Assembly: GCA_029379385.1 (NCBI GenBank)
Contig: CM055614.1
Location: 19,015,994-19,079,993, forward strand
From: Quillaja saponaria
Taxonomy: Eukaryota > Streptophyta > Magnoliopsida > Fabales > Quillajaceae
Reading direction: 5' to 3'
DNA length: 64,000 nucleotides
Within the stretch, counting starts at the first letter, position 1. Every line of letters starts with the position of its first letter. Of the stretch, positions 62,101-64,000 are shown in pieces. The translations under genes and the position numbers were made by a program. A model generated the notes under the pieces. It searched no databases. It saw nothing but the letters and a program-made list of their open reading frames with translations, and was not told the origin of the DNA.

Positions 62101-64000
62101 ATATGATAATCATCCAAAGAAGTGCCCAGAAGATACAAAACTCAAATAATAAAAGGAGCAAGTTTTTCTGTAACTCGTTCAAGAACTCGAATCCCCAAAT
62201 TCAAAGCAGTAGATTGAGCAATGCTGACACTCATTAAGATAGGAAATAGTAGCTCCATAGGAACAATGTCATAATTCAACAAGAACGATGTCATGATTGC
62301 TTCCGTTATTGACCAAATTCTCGAAAAATTTTGTGCAAACATCGCTATAAAGAATGTCTCAAATAGTTCATAAAGTTAATTATCAAAACCAAAATCTAAC
62401 ATGAGCCTACATAAGCCAACCCTCGCAATAGTGTCAAGCATAGAAACTCCCTTGTTACAGGTGTCATAAGTATTAGTAGTATGAATGTCCAATCGAATAC
62501 CCAAACACTGATATACTAAGAGAAAATATTCCATGCAAGCAATCTTCATCAAAAAGAAGTGTAGAGGCATATATTCTAAAAATCTCAATATGACAAAATG
62601 CCAAAACAATTTGAATACCCTTATTTAGATGCTCCAGAAGTTTCTTAGAAGTCAACACTTGGCAATAAAAGAGATAATGCATTATGTGCAAATGGAAGAG
62701 GTGATTGTTCAACTTGCAACAAACAATTTCAAAATTTGTCAAGAATTGATAAAATTTCAGCAACACATTGGGGCTGAATTTGAGGTGATGAGCCTGAAGT
62801 GTTGGGTTGCAAGGGGTGTAAACCCCTGTGGAAAGGACTACAGGGGCCAAATCTGGTATGGGTTTAGATTGGGTTGGTTGTGAATCGGGTATGGGTCACA
62901 TATGTGGGTAAGTCTAAATCGTGTACAAGTTTGGATTAGGTTGGTTGCGAATCAGGTAGGGGTTAGGATCTGGTTGATAGTAGATCAACAACTGTTGGAA
63001 AAACAGATCTAAAAAAAATCAACTCTAGCCAGTGTGGACTTCACCGGTGCGCGGAGGTGCATCCAGAACTTTCAGGTAGCAAAGCTTTCAGGATAGGTAG
63101 ATCAGCGGATTTTGGTTTGTCTGGTGGTGCTAGATCAAGAATCCGACAATTCTTTTTTGGAAGACACAATGGCAGGGCTCGGGTGGAGGCATGTGCCTCT
63201 TCCTAGGCTTCGAAACTTCAAGGATGAATAGTTCGGGAGATTTTCAAGCTTTTTGGTGGTCTCGGATCAGGATTCCAATGACTTGAGACGGTGGACAGCG
63301 GTGTTAGATAGTGGTAGATTTGTGATGTACCGAGTAGAGACGAGAGCCTAGGCTCTAATACCAATTGATGCAGGACCATCTAATAATATATTGAAAGGGA
63401 CCACAAGCCTAAACTCTAATACCAATTGATGCAGAACCAACTAATAATATATGGAAATAGACAAATCGAAAAGAGAATCGAAAGGCAACAATATTTTTAA
63501 TTTATCAAAAGCTTCTTAACAATATAGCATTATGGGACATTATATAGACTCTCTAGAAAACCTAATAGCATAAAAAGTAAATGTAGAATGCTAATAAAAA
63601 GAAAACCCTAATAACATAAAAATAAATCTAGAGTCTGAATAAAAAGAAAACTAATAACTCCTAATAATACTAAAATACTATCAGTTTATTCCTAATTCTA
63701 ATATTACATAATTCAAATACAATTAGATCATAAATTATAAATCTTATTACTTCATTCTCCATCAATTTTTGTATGAATATTATGTGCACAGTTCAAATGA
63801 CAAGATAGCCTTGTTGAATGTATCAGTAAAAGATCAAGTTACTGCAGGATGATGGCAGCAAAGAGGGAACCTCACCTGCCCAGGCTCCCAAGTTAGGTAA
63901 AAGTTGCCACGGCTTGAAACAGCAACATATTTTCCATCTGGAGAGCGGTTCACAGTATTAAAAGTTCCGGTATAGTAGCTTGCACCACTAATACCGCTAG
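55295..64000 (-). CDS. HCF136: HCF136, photosystem II stability/assembly factor (C-terminal exons; 5' part outside window)
   Basis: Five exons on the minus strand: 63876-64000 (partial), 57939-58061, 57471-57545, 55749-55864 and 55295-55361. All junctions are GT-AG and the frame stays open across them for about 168 codons. Key stretches are [90 protein letters not shown] and [15 protein letters not shown] then stop. HCF136 is the plant counterpart of cyanobacterial Ycf48, a thylakoid-lumen beta-propeller that binds newly made D1 and is needed for PSII reaction-centre assembly. These exons correspond to the last propeller blades. The transit peptide and first blades are right of the window. 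The gene looks intact and is presumably nuclear-expressed. The first visible intron is 5.8 kb because of inserted DNA; the others are 393, 1606 and 387 bases. Confidence 0.95.
56137..56165. repeat. Poly-T tract in HCF136 intron
   Basis: Run of about 27 T bases preceded by a pyrimidine-rich stretch. Read with the gene it is a long A tract, so it could be the tail of a retroposed sequence, though none is recognised next to it. Confidence 0.7.
57762..57842. repeat. C-rich run and poly-A tract in HCF136 intron
   Basis: GCCGCCCCCGCCCCCGCCCC at 57762-57781 is followed 40 bases later by about 24 A bases. The C-run gives four G-tracts on the gene strand. Confidence 0.7.
58062..61311. other. HCF136 intron, proximal part without recognised elements
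   Basis: Ordinary AT-rich intron DNA with (AT)n runs at about 58321-58334 and 58494-58515, and a short duplication GTAGAAGGATAAAAGA at about 60619-60652. I see no exon or transposon protein here. Confidence 0.5.
61312..61688 (-). repeat. 3' LTR of intronic LTR element
   Basis: Longer than its partner mainly through a tandem duplication of CATCAAAAGCTTCTTAA (61388-61440). Confidence 0.78.
62070..62775 (-). pseudogene. Captured PDS5-like (sister chromatid cohesion factor) gene fragment
   Basis: Minus strand in three frames, colinear with the N-terminal region of plant PDS5 proteins: [10 protein letters not shown], then [19 protein letters not shown] (62760-62680). After a frameshift comes [44 protein letters not shown] (to about 62500). 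After another, [29 protein letters not shown], then [44 protein letters not shown] and finally LGTSLDDYH (about 62110). PDS5 is a HEAT-repeat protein that regulates cohesin on chromatin. Roughly 220 codons remain and no large intron is apparent, consistent with an RNA-derived copy, though part of the gene structure is unknown to me. Stops and shifts make it nonfunctional. Confidence 0.72.
63366..63426. repeat. 61-bp duplication of LTR end plus primer site
   Basis: The sequence from TGATGCAGGACC at 63366 to CTCTAATACCAAT at 63426 repeats the adjoining LTR end and primer site. Primer-site copies are at 63352-63363 and 63413-63424 (the second with one extra change). The true end of the 5' LTR is therefore either 63366 or 63427. 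Confidence 0.75.
63427..63764 (-). repeat. 5' LTR of intronic LTR element
   Basis: 338 bases, aligned with 61312-61688. The shared stretches include AATCGAAAGGCAACAATATT and AATACAATTA.ATCATAAATT. Confidence 0.78.

Larger units (their letters stand above)
61312..63764 (-). mobile_element. Small LTR retrotransposon in HCF136 intron carrying captured host sequence
   Basis: Two related LTRs (61312-61688 and 63427-63764) flank a 1.7-kb interior. On the minus strand they begin TGATGGAGAATGAAGTAA or similar and end in GCATCA/GCATGA. A primer site TGGTATTAGAGC (iMet type) adjoins the right LTR, giving minus orientation, the same as the host gene. The flanks ATCTT (61307-61311) and ATTTT (63765-63769) are a possible target duplication with one change. 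There is no gag or pol. Instead the interior contains a PDS5-like fragment, so the element is non-autonomous and gene-transducing. Confidence 0.8.

Noticed and set aside
1..64000. tRNA, rRNA, snoRNA or microRNA genes and CRISPR-like arrays
   Set aside because: None were recognised by eye. The only spaced repeats are the 168-bp array and transposon subterminal motifs, which do not have CRISPR structure.

Overview
The window is nuclear DNA from a flowering plant, most likely a eudicot. It is AT-rich, has spliced plant genes, and is packed with plant transposon lineages (Athila- and Tat-type Ty3/gypsy, Ty1/copia, CACTA, L1-type LINEs, MITEs). I see no bacterial or viral genes, no rRNA or tRNA genes and no CRISPR arrays. 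The one clear host gene is the 3' part of HCF136 (photosystem II assembly factor) on the minus strand at 55295-64000; its 5' part lies beyond the right edge. Layout: 1-14623 is a minus-strand Athila-type gypsy element running off the left edge. Its gag is split by a noncoding element with very large (4.2 kb) LTRs at 1460-12343. At 14743-15302 is a truncated Ariadne-type RBR E3 ligase pseudogene. A 3.2 kb solo LTR (15596-18822, perfect 5-bp target duplication) carries a mosaic of plastid DNA (ycf2, petA and probably an inverted-repeat spacer). At 18840-20170 are a CACTA TNPA-like fragment and a LINE RNase H fragment. A full-length but dead copia element (20295-24251, perfect TSD) splits an array of about 168-bp tandem repeats that continues to about 25140. 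A 7.8 kb CACTA element (25268-33104) is followed by a truncated inverted copy of the same copia family (33372-35480). A single isolated MADS-box K-domain exon lies at 35923-35984. A Tat-type gypsy deletion derivative (38742-47084) keeps gag, protease and an antisense ORF but has lost RT, RNase H and most of integrase, and it carries a 256-bp LINE endonuclease fragment. Degenerate LINE sequence with two MITEs fills 48290-53610. The HCF136 exons are separated by introns, the longest 5.8 kb. That long intron holds a small LTR retrotransposon (61312-63764) whose interior contains a captured fragment of a PDS5 cohesin-regulator gene. The genes do not form an operon or pathway. The window is a host locus overgrown by nested insertions, and the most informative signals are captured or stranded host fragments: PDS5 inside an LTR element, an orphan MADS exon, plastid DNA inside a solo LTR, and a LINE fragment inside a Tat element. 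Boundaries with TSDs, LTR ends, PBS or PPT and splice junctions were read directly. Family names come from recognised motifs and no database search was run.
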